Source: Planococcus donghaensis MPA1U2 | Lineage (GTDB): Bacteria > Bacillota > Bacilli > Bacillales_A > Planococcaceae | Direction of reading: 5' to 3' | NCBI RefSeq assembly: GCF_000189395.1 | Contig: NZ_AEPB01000015.1 | Span: 79,547-143,546, forward strand | DNA: 64,000 bases | In this document: positions 25,748 to 33,979 of the stretch, piece by piece | Layout: each line of letters opens with the position of its first letter | Numbering within the stretch: position 1 is the stretch's first letter | The notes under the pieces: generated by a model | Database searches by the model: none | The model's input: the letters and a program-made list of their open reading frames with translations, nothing else | What the model was told of the DNA's origin: nothing | Program-made: the position numbers and the translations under genes

Positions 25748-25985
25748 AAAAAACACTCCTTGTTCATGGTGAAATAACTATAAGTATTATAATATAAGAA
25801 AAGCAAATAGGGCATGCTAAATATGAATAGATTAAATACAATAAAGCTTTTCTACGTAACGAGAGGACAGTCTTTTTATACTTAGTAGTCAAAATTGCAT
25901 AAGTCGACTTTTAGTTTTTTGAATATTGACAATTCTTCATAAAAGAATACTATGTAAAGTAATAGCATAAAACGTATTAGTGATT

Positions 25986-25999
25986 TTAAAACGATATCA
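25986..25999 (+). promoter_or_regulatory. Near-consensus cre box
   Basis: TTAAAACGATATCA matches the cre consensus TGWAANCGNTNWCA at all fixed positions but the second. It lies 31 bases before the aldehyde-dehydrogenase-like gene, where bound CcpA could block transcription. The single mismatch makes it tentative. Confidence 0.35.
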
Positions 26000-26029
26000 A
26001 AATTACCTTTTAAAGGGGGAGAGACCGAG

Positions 26030-27373
26030 ATGAGTAAAATGAAAAATTATCATTTCGGCTCAATAATCGATGGCAAAGAACTAGAAAAAGGTGACCGTCC
26101 CGAAGTTGAAATCCGCAATCCGTACAATGCTGAAGTGATTGGAAAGGTTTTTTACACTACTCCACAAGATGCGGAGAACGCAATTACTAGTGCACATCGT
26201 GTTTACGCGAAAACAATGAAAAAGATGCCGACACATAGACGTGCTGAAATTCTACGGAAAACAGCTGACTTACTCGAACTCGAAAAAGAGCAATTTGCAC
26301 ACCTGTTAACTATAGAAAGTGGCAAGCCAATTAAAGCGAGTCGCCTGGATGTAGCTCATGCGGCTCAAGTACTGCGTTTTGCATCACAGGCTACAAAATC
26401 AATCTACGAAGAACCAGTATCATTGAATCAAGTAGCTAAAGAAGGTCAGCTAGGTATAGTTAAAAGGGTGTCGCTTGGCGTAATTGCAATCAGTTTGCCT
26501 GTTAATTATCCGTTCACCTTGTTGTTATATAAAGTGGCTCCAGCAATTGCGGCAGGTAACACCATTGTCTTGAATCCCACCGCGACCACCGTTTATTCAA
26601 CGGGTTTGCTTTATCGATTGTTTGAAAAAGCAGGTATGCCAAAAGGGGTTATCAATATTATCACGGGGCCCCAACAAAGTTTAGTAGACAACTTGATGAA
26701 TCACCCGAAAGTGAAACGGTTGATCTGCACTAAAAGCAGTGCTGCCGTTTGGAAAGAAAAAGACAATATTGGGAAGAAAAAAGTTTTGCTAGATTTCAAA
26801 ACAAAGAATCCTACAATTGTCTTTGATAAAGCTGATTTGGATTTTGCAATCACTACCATTGTTACTGCAGGGTTGCTGCATACAGATCGGTCAATTATGT
26901 CTGCTCAGCATGTTTACGTGCAAAAAGGAGTGTACGAGAAATTTTTAGAAACGCTCATGAAAAAAGTGCAAACACTTAAACTAGGAGATCCTCTAGATGA
27001 CACCGTAGACATTGGTCCCATGGCAACTTTAATAGCTGCAGAAAAGGCAGAAACATGGATTCGAAACATGATTGAAAAGAGAGCGACTGTATTAGTTGGT
27101 GGCAGTCGGCATAATACAATGATGGAACCAACGATCATTAGTGATGTAGCAGCAGATAAAACATCGGGTCATACAATTTCACTTGCTCCCATTATTAGTA
27201 TCATGCCGTTTCAAAAAAAACTAGAGGTAACGTCATACATGAGTGAGGAGGAATCTGTCTTACATGCAGGCGTTTATACAAGAAATAGCAAAGGCACCAC
27301 ACGTAAAGAGGAAGTCAATCTTGCTATTGATCAAATGACAGCCGTTAAACTGATTAGCAGTATTCACTTATAA
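26030..27373 (+). CDS. Aldehyde-dehydrogenase-like pseudoenzyme
   Basis: 447 residues, fully open and aligned with the ALDH fold, but almost every catalytic landmark is changed. The nucleophile Cys position in the usual NAGQxC segment is Ile289 (LLHTDRSIMSAQ). The general-base Glu of the ELGGKNP motif is Asp255 (LLDFKTKNP). The NAD-ribose Lys is Asn182 (VLNPT), and the G-S-T cofactor loop reads CTKSS. The oxyanion Asn region SLPVNYPF is kept. The C-terminal PFGG-K-SG-GR segment is missing, so the protein is about 30-40 residues short. It probably does not oxidise aldehydes; a structural, binding or regulatory role is possible. ATG 26030 after AGGGGGAGAG. Confidence 0.8.
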   Translation: MSKMKNYHFGSIIDGKELEKGDRPEVEIRNPYNAEVIGKVFYTTPQDAENAITSAHRVYAKTMKKMPTHRRAEILRKTADLLELEKEQFAHLLTIESGKPIKASRLDVAHAAQVLRFASQATKSIYEEPVSLNQVAKEGQLGIVKRVSLGVIAISLPVNYPFTLLLYKVAPAIAAGNTIVLNPTATTVYSTGLLYRLFEKAGMPKGVINIITGPQQSLVDNLMNHPKVKRLICTKSSAAVWKEKDNIGKKKVLLDFKTKNPTIVFDKADLDFAITTIVTAGLLHTDRSIMSAQHVYVQKGVYEKFLETLMKKVQTLKLGDPLDDTVDIGPMATLIAAEKAETWIRNMIEKRATVLVGGSRHNTMMEPTIISDVAADKTSGHTISLAPIISIMPFQKKLEVTSYMSEEESVLHAGVYTRNSKGTTRKEEVNLAIDQMTAVKLISSIHL

Positions 27374-27418
27374 ATTTAAATGATGTTCAAAAAATCTGCT
27401 TTAAAAAGGAGAATAATT

Positions 27419-27859
27419 ATGATTAAAAAATTGTTTCCTTATTTGAACTTTGATGGAAATGGAAGAGAAGCGACACATTTTTACACAGAAGTGTTAGGCG
27501 GTGAGTTAGTAAGCCTAATGACGTTTGGTGATGCAAATGAGGGAGATATGGATGGCATGCCCGAAGAAGCAAGAGATTTGGTGATGAATGCTCAAATTGA
27601 TTTGAAAAACGGAGATATGCTAATGATTTCAGATGTAGTGCCAGGTCTTGGCATGTCATCGTTTAAACAAGGTAACAATGTATCCGTTACCTTATTTTTA
27701 GATAGTATTGAAGAAGGACGAACTATTTTCAATAAGTTGGCCGAGGGTGGTAATATCGTAATGGAGTTGCAGGAAACTTTCTGGACGCCGTTATACGGAA
27801 GCTTGACTGATAAATTTGGCATCGACTGGCAAATTTCAGTGGAACCCGAAACAAATTAA
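27419..27859 (+). CDS. VOC family / PhnB-like protein
   Basis: 146 residues of the vicinal-oxygen-chelate fold, PhnB/3-demethylubiquinone-methyltransferase-like branch. Opens LFPYLNFDGNGREATHFYTEVLGG and ends with ETFWTPLYGSLTDKFGIDWQIS (shown here in parts), both standard for the branch. Members bind small ligands or resistance compounds, mostly with unknown roles. ATG 27419 after AAAAAGGAG; a longer frame from 27380 lacks a site. It follows the ALDH-like gene by 45 bases and may be co-transcribed. Confidence 0.82.
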   Translation: MIKKLFPYLNFDGNGREATHFYTEVLGGELVSLMTFGDANEGDMDGMPEEARDLVMNAQIDLKNGDMLMISDVVPGLGMSSFKQGNNVSVTLFLDSIEEGRTIFNKLAEGGNIVMELQETFWTPLYGSLTDKFGIDWQISVEPETN

Positions 27860-27944
27860 AACGGCCGATTAAATGGAAAAACTAGTACTCGTAAGATTCT
27901 TTTCAACTGAATTTCAAACAGTCTATGAATAAAAGAAGAAAGGC

Positions 27945-27974
27945 TTGCATTCTGAACTCCAAAGCACCTATAAT
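27945..27974 (+). promoter_or_regulatory. Promoter upstream of the yitT-type gene
   Basis: TTGCAT, 18-base spacer, perfect TATAAT (27969-27974). It begins a roughly 115-base leader that ends in a hairpin plus T7, before the YitT gene. Confidence 0.6.
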
Positions 27975-28068
27975 ATAAAACATTGATTCACTATAAAAAG
28001 AACAATTTATTCGCTTTTTCTTAGTTTTTATTGAAAAGAAAAATTACAATATAATAAATAGTCTTAAG

Positions 28069-28096
28069 GTGACGTGCAGCTGCACGCCCTTTTTTT
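28069..28096 (+). terminator. Leader terminator or attenuator before the YitT gene
   Basis: A GTGCAGCTGCAC self-complementary core, extended by flanking G/C pairs, followed directly by CCC and T7. It lies between the promoter at 27945 and the gene, so it either ends a short RNA or attenuates the gene. The loop is very tight. Confidence 0.5.
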
Positions 28097-28150
28097 GTGG
28101 CATGAACAAAATAGTTTGGCTGGGGCTTGCCTCAGGATTGGAGTTTGGTT

Positions 28151-29014
28151 ATGAATAAATGGATGAGATTGTTAATTATTTTTATTTCCTCAATCGTTCT
28201 TGGTGTTGCGTTTAATATGTTTTTACTACCACATGAAATATTAGCAGGTGGGGTTACGGGTATTGCGATGATGCTCGGTTTGATCACGCCTTTAAATGCA
28301 GGACTATGGATGATTATTTTAAATATCCCGATTCTCGTTGTAGGTTGGATGAAACTTGGGAAAAATTTTATCGCCAATAGCTTGTTTTCAGTTGTTGTGA
28401 CATCGATCTCTATGTTGTATATTCCTGTTGTTCAAATAACAGAAGATGCTTTGCTTTCTACTGTGTTTGGCGGCGTTATAGCCGGAGCTTCAATGGGTGT
28501 TATTATTCGCTATTATAGTTCTACAGGTGGATTTGACGTTATTGGTTTGTTGTTATCGATGAAGCGCGACATCCCATTAGGTGCACTAGTGTTTGTTCTC
28601 AATAGTGCAGTTGTTTTCGTTTCTGGCTTTGTGTTCTCTTGGGAACTGGCGATGTATACAATGGCTTCGATTTACATTTCTGGCCTTGTTATTGACCGTG
28701 TCCACACACGTCACATTAAGCTTAGCTTGATGGTTGTAACGGCTCAAGGCGATGCAGTTAAAAAAGAATTGCTCGATAATTTATATCGAGGCATTACAGT
28801 AGTAGATGGCGAAGGTGCTTATTCATCGGCTAAAGTAAAAGTATTATACAGCGTAATTGGTCGTCACGAATTGGCATTTGTCCGCCCTCTCATCAAAAAT
28901 ATTGATCCGAATGCATTTGTTAGCATTAGTGAGACGATGGAAGTTATGGGGAATTTCCGGAAGGACGATAACTTCATGAAAAATCCAATGTTAAAAAACT
29001 CTTCAGTTTCCTAA
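28151..29014 (+). CDS. YitT family membrane protein (DUF161-DUF2179)
   Basis: 287 residues. About five to six membrane helices (residues 1-185) with the conserved AGGVTGIAMMLG and YYSSTGGFDVIGLLL segments, then a soluble DUF2179 domain (HIKLSLMVVTAQGDAVKKEL in part; RGITVVDGEGAYS). YitT proteins are common in Bacillota; the role is unknown, possibly transport. ATG 28151 follows TGGAG by eight bases. The stop codon lies within the terminator hairpin. Confidence 0.87.
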   Translation: MNKWMRLLIIFISSIVLGVAFNMFLLPHEILAGGVTGIAMMLGLITPLNAGLWMIILNIPILVVGWMKLGKNFIANSLFSVVVTSISMLYIPVVQITEDALLSTVFGGVIAGASMGVIIRYYSSTGGFDVIGLLLSMKRDIPLGALVFVLNSAVVFVSGFVFSWELAMYTMASIYISGLVIDRVHTRHIKLSLMVVTAQGDAVKKELLDNLYRGITVVDGEGAYSSAKVKVLYSVIGRHELAFVRPLIKNIDPNAFVSISETMEVMGNFRKDDNFMKNPMLKNSSVS

Positions 29015-29031
29015 ACTGAAGAGTTTTTTTG
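28993..29031. terminator. Bidirectional terminator overlapping the YitT stop
   Basis: AAAAAACTCTTCAGTTT and AAACTGAAGAGTTTTTTT, 17-bp stem with a 3-base loop; the TAA stop is in the loop. Confidence 0.92.
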
Positions 29032-29049
29032 TGCAGCTATATGAACTTA

Positions 29050-30267
29050 TTATTGAAACAGTAAATAATCTTCTTCTAAAATAAACTCATTGCTAATGTC
29101 GATAAACAAATAGCAGTCCTCAGATAAAGGGAAACTGAATGTCCGAATCATTTTAGTCGTTTCAATATCAGAATACACGTCGGACAAAATCCCTTTATGC
29201 CAGGTTTTCATTTGCATAGTGTTTTCTAAAAAGTAAGGTCGGAATGCCCACTGGGAGCCGATGTGATCCGATTCGAAAATCCAGTGACCTTGTCGTTTTT
29301 GTAAGTTAGAAGACACTTGTTGGCCATCGCTATTGCAAATATACAAACGGAAACTTTCTTTATCAAAGGACTCAGCTAGTGTTTCGATAAATAGGTCTGC
29401 AGTGTCAGGGCCGTGCCACTTAGAAAGAAGTTTCTTCACTTTTTCTTCTAGGCTGACTGTAAATGCATATCGCTGTTGAATTATCGACTTTTCACGTTGG
29501 ACAAAGGCGGTGATTTTTTCACCCACTGCAAGCGGATTAAAGCTCTCAACTGGAAGTTCAAATGCTGGTTTTGCTAAATAAAAACCTTGGTAATAATGAC
29601 CACCATTTTTCCAGGCGAAATACAATTGGTAACTATCTTCGATATTTTCATAGGAAAGTTTTGCGCCAATTCTTCGTGCTAATACGGTTAGCGTTTGAAC
29701 AACGTCTTGAAAGGCCTCAGGATTGGTGTTTCGGACGAGACTTGTATCTATTTTTAAAATATGAGGGCGAAGTTGACGGATTCGGTCGATGTTAGAGCTC
29801 TTTGCTCCGGCATGATCTACCGCAATTTGAATACCGTAAGTTTTGTAATACATTAATAGGTGATGAAGCGTATCAAAATCTTCGTCAAAATCATGTTCTG
29901 TAATTTCTAATACAATGCGGTTCATTGAGAAGCCTTTTTTTTCATATGACTGAAGCGTTTCTAAAAAATCTTCTCCACTATTAATCAGTAATTGTTTAGC
30001 ATTTCGATTGATAAATAACAGTCTATCGTTGCCTGAATCGAGCATCTGACTAATAGCAAGCTCTAAAAGGTGTTGATCGACTACTACTTTATATTCATCG
30101 GGAACATCGGTGTCATGAAAAAAATCACCTAAACTGATCCACTCGTTGTCAAAATGGAATCGTCCTAAAACTTCATACCCAATGACGGTATGTTTGACCG
30201 CGCTAACAATAGGTTGAAAAGCGGGCTTTACATCAGATAAGTTTTCGAGAATATCTAGCGGATCCAT
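29050..30267 (-). CDS. ykuI: EAL-domain protein, YkuI type
   Basis: 405 residues: an EAL domain (about 1-245) plus the PAS-like C-terminal domain of Bacillus YkuI, and the same opening (DPLDILENLSDV). The EAL motif is EVLGR, as in YkuI. The catalytic DDFG-type loop reads DHAGA, so the second metal-binding Asp is lost, while LEITEH is kept. It can be expected to bind cyclic di-GMP but hydrolyse it poorly or not at all, acting as a sensor. That is inference from motifs. ATG 30267 after AAAGGAG. No GGDEF gene is nearby. Confidence 0.88.
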   Translation of the reverse strand: MDPLDILENLSDVKPAFQPIVSAVKHTVIGYEVLGRFHFDNEWISLGDFFHDTDVPDEYKVVVDQHLLELAISQMLDSGNDRLLFINRNAKQLLINSGEDFLETLQSYEKKGFSMNRIVLEITEHDFDEDFDTLHHLLMYYKTYGIQIAVDHAGAKSSNIDRIRQLRPHILKIDTSLVRNTNPEAFQDVVQTLTVLARRIGAKLSYENIEDSYQLYFAWKNGGHYYQGFYLAKPAFELPVESFNPLAVGEKITAFVQREKSIIQQRYAFTVSLEEKVKKLLSKWHGPDTADLFIETLAESFDKESFRLYICNSDGQQVSSNLQKRQGHWIFESDHIGSQWAFRPYFLENTMQMKTWHKGILSDVYSDIETTKMIRTFSFPLSEDCYLFIDISNEFILEEDYLLFQ

Positions 30268-30311
30268 AATAATTGCTCCTTTACTGCAAATCTAACGTCT
30301 ATGTAAAAAAA

Positions 30312-30689
30312 TTACATAATCATGAAAAAGTAAACAACGACCATCATAATCATGATAGCCAGCATAGAAGAAATCAAAGTGATATGCATATTCGATGGAG
30401 TGAATGTTTCATTTATAAGTTGCTGACGCTTTTTCTTGTAGTTTTGGGTTGCTGAAAAAATAACGATGAGACCGAAAATACAAGCGAAAATACCAAGTGC
30501 GATCGTGAATGTATCGACAAATGAGTTGCGCGTGACACCCATTGTGAAATGTAAGCTAGTTGCGAGAAAACCAACGCCAACGATGGAAATGACTGTTCGA
30601 ATCCACGCTAAGTAAGTGCGTTCATTAGCCAGATGTTGTTGTGTATAAGTTAACTGGTTCTTTTCTTTTTTGTAGGATTGGCGGGACAT
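30312..30689 (-). CDS. DUF202 family membrane protein
   Basis: 125 residues with three membrane helices. The N-terminal half has the DUF202 signature QQHLANERTYLAWIRTVIS, followed by a Gly/Ala-rich helix. Function unknown; related to YidH and the membrane part of yeast VTC proteins. AGAGGAG precedes ATG 30689. It lies 44 bases upstream of ykuI on the same strand, probably in one transcript. Confidence 0.85.
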   Translation of the reverse strand: MSRQSYKKEKNQLTYTQQHLANERTYLAWIRTVISIVGVGFLATSLHFTMGVTRNSFVDTFTIALGIFACIFGLIVIFSATQNYKKKRQQLINETFTPSNMHITLISSMLAIMIMMVVVYFFMIM

Positions 30690-30951
30690 ACTATTCTCTC
30701 CTCTGAGTAATAATTGATGTTGAAATATTGACGAGTTGGAAGTAAGAAAATGATGTGTTTCTAGTATAAATGAATCTTAACTAAAAAGAAATTTAGAAAG
30801 GGGCGAGCCAACTAAGAGAAATATACATTCTCACTTTAGAAAATCACTGTAAAATTTCTGGTGAGTCGCTATAAATTTTATGAAGTGCTCAGTTTAAATA
30901 GATATTGAGAATGGGAAAAGTATCGTAGACTTGCAAAAAGGGGATGGAGTG

Positions 30952-31839
30952 GTGATAAAAATTAAGGTTAGTTTATTAGGATTATTATTGCTTAGTTTAG
31001 TTGTTTCCAAAAATGCAAAAGGGGCATGGGGAAAGTCGAAAGAAGCGGAGAGTAATTCCAATCAATTTTTGACGATTGCACACCGCGGAGCATCGGGGCA
31101 TGCGCCTGAACACACAATGACCGCTTATCAATTGGGAAAAGACATGCATAGTGATTATATAGAAATTGATTTGCAAATGACAAAAGACGGTGTATTGATC
31201 GTGATGCATGATGAAAAGGTAAACCGAACGACTAACGGTTCGGGTGATGTAAAAGACATGCTACTTTCAGACATCAAAAAATTAGATGCAGGTTCTTGGT
31301 TTAATGCAGCCCATCCCGAAAAAGCTCACTTCCAATATAAAGGATTACAAGTGCCAACTCTTGAGGAAGTGATTGAAACGTTTGGGAAAACTTCTCGCTA
31401 TTATATTGAAACAAAAGCGCCAGACGTTTATCCAGGCATGGAGGAAGAACTTGTACGGGTATTGAAAAAGCATAAGTTGATTGATCAAAAGGGACGAGAT
31501 AATAAAGTGGTCGTGCAGTCTTTTAGTCAAGACAGTCTACTGAAAATGAAGCAACTTGCGCCAGAAATTCCTTTAGTTCAACTGATTTCGTATTCCACAC
31601 CAGCAATTATTTCTGATGCCGAACTTGATGATATTAAAAATTATGCTATCGGTGTAGGCGTGAACCATAAAAGAATCGCCAGAGATTACGTGAAGCAAGT
31701 ACGAAATCACGGATTACTGATCCATCCATATACCGTGAATAAGCGTGCCGATATGGAGCGCTTGATCGAGTGGGGTGTGACGGGCATCTTTACCAATTAC
31801 CCAGATGTTTTAAAAGCGGTATTGAAAAAGAAAGAGTAG
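30952..31839 (+). CDS. Secreted glycerophosphodiester phosphodiesterase
   Basis: 295 residues. Short basic start and a hydrophobic segment (signal peptide), then a GDPD TIM barrel: IAHRGASGHAPEHTMTAY with the catalytic His and Glu, IEIDLQMTKDGVLIVMHDE with the metal-binding Glu-x-Asp and second His, and IETKAP. It releases glycerol-3-phosphate from glycerophosphodiesters or teichoic acid outside the cell. GTG 30952 lies eight bases after AAGGGG; GTG 30949 is equally open. The C-terminal HPYTVNKRADMERLIEWG and IFTNYPD segments are typical. Confidence 0.88.
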   Translation: MIKIKVSLLGLLLLSLVVSKNAKGAWGKSKEAESNSNQFLTIAHRGASGHAPEHTMTAYQLGKDMHSDYIEIDLQMTKDGVLIVMHDEKVNRTTNGSGDVKDMLLSDIKKLDAGSWFNAAHPEKAHFQYKGLQVPTLEEVIETFGKTSRYYIETKAPDVYPGMEEELVRVLKKHKLIDQKGRDNKVVVQSFSQDSLLKMKQLAPEIPLVQLISYSTPAIISDAELDDIKNYAIGVGVNHKRIARDYVKQVRNHGLLIHPYTVNKRADMERLIEWGVTGIFTNYPDVLKAVLKKKE

Positions 31840-31854
31840 TAACCCCTTCAGTTT

Positions 31855-31941
31855 CTAAAAAAATAACAAATTCAACAAAATCGTCAAAACAATTGAAAGA
31901 ATAATTGAAATGAGCAAGCTGCCCATACAGGAGATTCGCAT
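31855..31941 (-). CDS. Small single-helix membrane protein, 28 residues
   Basis: Minus-strand ORF from ATG 31941 to TAG 31855. AAAGGTGGGG stands about eight bases before the ATG. After the short start MRISCMGS the peptide is one continuous hydrophobic helix (LLISIILSIVLTILLNLLFF), about 20 residues. No family is recognised. The strong ribosome binding site and fully hydrophobic content argue for a real small membrane protein, but the length makes chance possible. Confidence 0.45.
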   Translation of the reverse strand: MRISCMGSLLISIILSIVLTILLNLLFF

Positions 31942-32008
31942 ATCGACCCCACCTTTTTCATGATAGTATCAATTACCCGAAGCATTCGGGTTAATAAACG
32001 CTAAAAAA

Positions 32009-32046
32009 GTAAAACGTACAGAGCAAGGGGCTCTGCACGTTTTACT
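32009..32046. terminator. Bidirectional terminator
   Basis: AAAACGTACAGAGC and GCTCTGCACGTTTT pair with one A-C mismatch, with T runs both ways. It overlaps the end of the CapA-like gene and also serves the genes from the left. Confidence 0.8.
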
Positions 32047-33181
32047 CGATAAATTCAAGATCTGTTATCCATGTAGACAGGTGGGCTTTAGTAGCAGCGT
32101 TTAAATTTTCATCGACGTTTTTCAGCAAATCCATTTCGTAATTTTTCTCATTAAAACTTTTGACGAAAGTAGTTGTAAAGGCAGGATTTTGCAAAGTAAT
32201 GGAGCTTGAATCTACTGTTACCTTTTTTACAATATCAAGGTGCAAAATCGCACCGGTTTGCCGATCCAATCCGTCTTGTCCAGATAAAAAATTTCCAAGT
32301 GAATACATCACAAAAACTTTGCGTCCGTCTTCTGTGTCAATCCATTCTGGGGGTTGCAACACGTGAGGGTGGTGTCCCAAAATAATGTCAGCCCCGTTTG
32401 CAGCAGAAAAATGAGCCAATGCGATTTGTTCCGCATTCGGCATACTTTCGTATTCTTGTCCGAAATGCAGACTTAACACGACCACATCCGATACTTTTCT
32501 CGCACGCATTAAGTCTTGTTGGATGACCAAAGGATCAATTCGGTTAACCAAATAATCCATTCCAACAGGCGTAGAAATTCCATTTGTCCCATATGTATAG
32601 GACAAAAAAGAAAAAGTGATGTTGTTGCGTGTCACTAAAGTAATTTGCGACCGTTCCTCATTGGATAAAGCAGCGCCTGTATGCACCATGGCGATTTGAT
32701 CCCAGTAACGAATAGCATTTTCGATAGCGGGTATTCCCCGATCTAGTGTATGGTTGTTTGCCAGTGTCACAACGTCTACTCCAGAATTCTTTAAAGCAGC
32801 GCCTATCTCGTAAGGACTATTAAAAGAAGGGTAAGTCGAAAGTCCAATTTCACTGCCGCCGACTATGCTCTCAGAATTGGCGATAGTGAGATCAGCTTGT
32901 TGAAGAAAAGGTGTTACTTTTTCAAGCATTGGATTAAAGTCGAAACGGTTATTATTTTTAGCATCTAAGTACACACGTTCATGAATTAGAATATCTCCAA
33001 CAGCCGATAGTGAGGCGGAATATTCTAAGTTTAGCTCTGAAGGACTAGTGGCAATGGGAGGATTTCGAATATCAAAAGCAATTGATTGGCTTTCATTGGC
33101 GTTACTAGCGAGTGAACATCCAATGAGAGAGAAGGTTGCAGCAACTAATAATAGAAAAAGAGAGACTTTACTGAAGTTCAC
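32042..33181 (-). CDS. CapA-family lipoprotein (poly-gamma-glutamate synthesis-type)
   Basis: 379 residues. Signal peptide with lipobox LIGC, then a CapA/metallophosphatase-like domain: SAVGDILIHERVY, ANSESIV, TLANNHTLDRG and ILGHHPHVLQPPEW with the conserved His, and YSLGNFLSGQ. CapA proteins take part in poly-gamma-glutamate capsule export in Bacillus, but isolated copies without capBC are common and of unknown role; none are adjacent here. I use GTG 33181, eight bases after GGAG, rather than GTG 33190, which lies on the site. The upstream remnant ORF stops six bases before it. Confidence 0.82.
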   Translation of the reverse strand: MNFSKVSLFLLLVAATFSLIGCSLASNANESQSIAFDIRNPPIATSPSELNLEYSASLSAVGDILIHERVYLDAKNNNRFDFNPMLEKVTPFLQQADLTIANSESIVGGSEIGLSTYPSFNSPYEIGAALKNSGVDVVTLANNHTLDRGIPAIENAIRYWDQIAMVHTGAALSNEERSQITLVTRNNITFSFLSYTYGTNGISTPVGMDYLVNRIDPLVIQQDLMRARKVSDVVVLSLHFGQEYESMPNAEQIALAHFSAANGADIILGHHPHVLQPPEWIDTEDGRKVFVMYSLGNFLSGQDGLDRQTGAILHLDIVKKVTVDSSSITLQNPAFTTTFVKSFNEKNYEMDLLKNVDENLNAATKAHLSTWITDLEFIE

Positions 33182-33186
33182 TTTTC

Positions 33187-33348
33187 TCACTCCATAAGTT
33201 TAGTAAGATCTTGAGCGCTTCCTATATGTAAAAGTCGCTTTGGTTCATGCATCCACTTGGAACTCAAAGACATAAAATTCATAGGCGGAGTTTTAGTTTG
33301 CCGCAATTCGAATAAGAGTTGGTCATCGGTGGGATCTTCAACTATAGA
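33187..33348 (-). pseudogene. 5'-truncated ORF remnant ending at the CapA-like start
   Basis: Minus strand, open from just after a TAA at 33351-33349 to TGA at 33189-33187: about 53 codons with protein-like composition (DDQLLFELRQTKTPP, then SSKWMHEPKRLLHIGSAQDL). There is no start codon at its beginning; the first ATG is at 33282 and would give 31 residues. It looks like the 3' end of a lost gene. No family recognised. The stop lies inside the ribosome binding region of the CapA-like gene, consistent with past translational coupling. Confidence 0.4.
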
Positions 33349-33453
33349 TTACTACTTTTAAGGTGATTTAACTAGATAGGAAAGCAGAAAAAGATTGTAT
33401 TTCCCGCTATATGAACCTTGGTTGATTTGGTCATTACCCTGGGTTTACAAATA

Positions 33454-33487
33454 AAAAAACTCATCTTTTAAACAAGATGAGTTTTTT
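33454..33487. terminator. Terminator of the sqdB-sqdX-gtrA operon
   Basis: AAAAAACTCATCTT and AAGATGAGTTTTTT, 14-bp stem, 6-base loop, three bases beyond the GtrA stop on the minus strand. Confidence 0.9.
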
Positions 33488-33490
33488 GAA

Positions 33491-33946
33491 TTAAAGTTCT
33501 CTTTTTCGATTTTGTTGGTCTTTGAAAACAAAGTATTTAATCATGAAAAAGCTAGCTGTAAAAGAAGCGAACATTGCAAGTCCCTTTGAAAGATTGAGAC
33601 TAATCCAATTAGAGATTTCCATGAATTGAAACAACAGGGTGAACGTTAAAAAAACACCGTTATTGATCAGTAAGCTAAACAATCCTTGCAAAACAAAAAA
33701 GAATTGCTGTTGACGACTGCCTTTAGCGGAACGGCGAAAGGTAATTCGAGAATTCCAGAAGTAACTATTGCTTATCGCCAAGCAATAGGCAATGGTATTA
33801 AATAATGTTAAGGTTCCGCTATGGCTAGTAGGGTATAAAAGCAATAATAAATTCAACGAACCGATATCTACTGCTGCATTGGAAATCCCGATTATGGTGA
33901 ATTGAAGTGGCTGAATAGGGGCCTTACGTTTTCGGCTATTCTCCAT
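33491..33946 (-). CDS. GtrA family membrane protein
   Basis: 151 residues with four membrane helices. The GtrA/DPMS-flippase pattern is clear: FTIIGISNAAVDIGSLNLLL near the start, NTIAYCLAISNSYFWNSRITF in the middle (quoted in part), and a basic C-terminal tail. Family members are thought to flip lipid-linked sugars such as undecaprenyl-phosphate-glucose or to support membrane glycosyltransferases. It is the third gene of the sulfolipid operon, 33 bases after sqdX and before the shared terminator, so a role with a glycolipid product is plausible but unproven. Confidence 0.85.
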   Translation of the reverse strand: MENSRKRKAPIQPLQFTIIGISNAAVDIGSLNLLLLLYPTSHSGTLTLFNTIAYCLAISNSYFWNSRITFRRSAKGSRQQQFFFVLQGLFSLLINNGVFLTFTLLFQFMEISNWISLNLSKGLAMFASFTASFFMIKYFVFKDQQNRKREL

Positions 33947-33979
33947 TACAACACCCTATTCTTTGGAGTTTCGGTTTTC

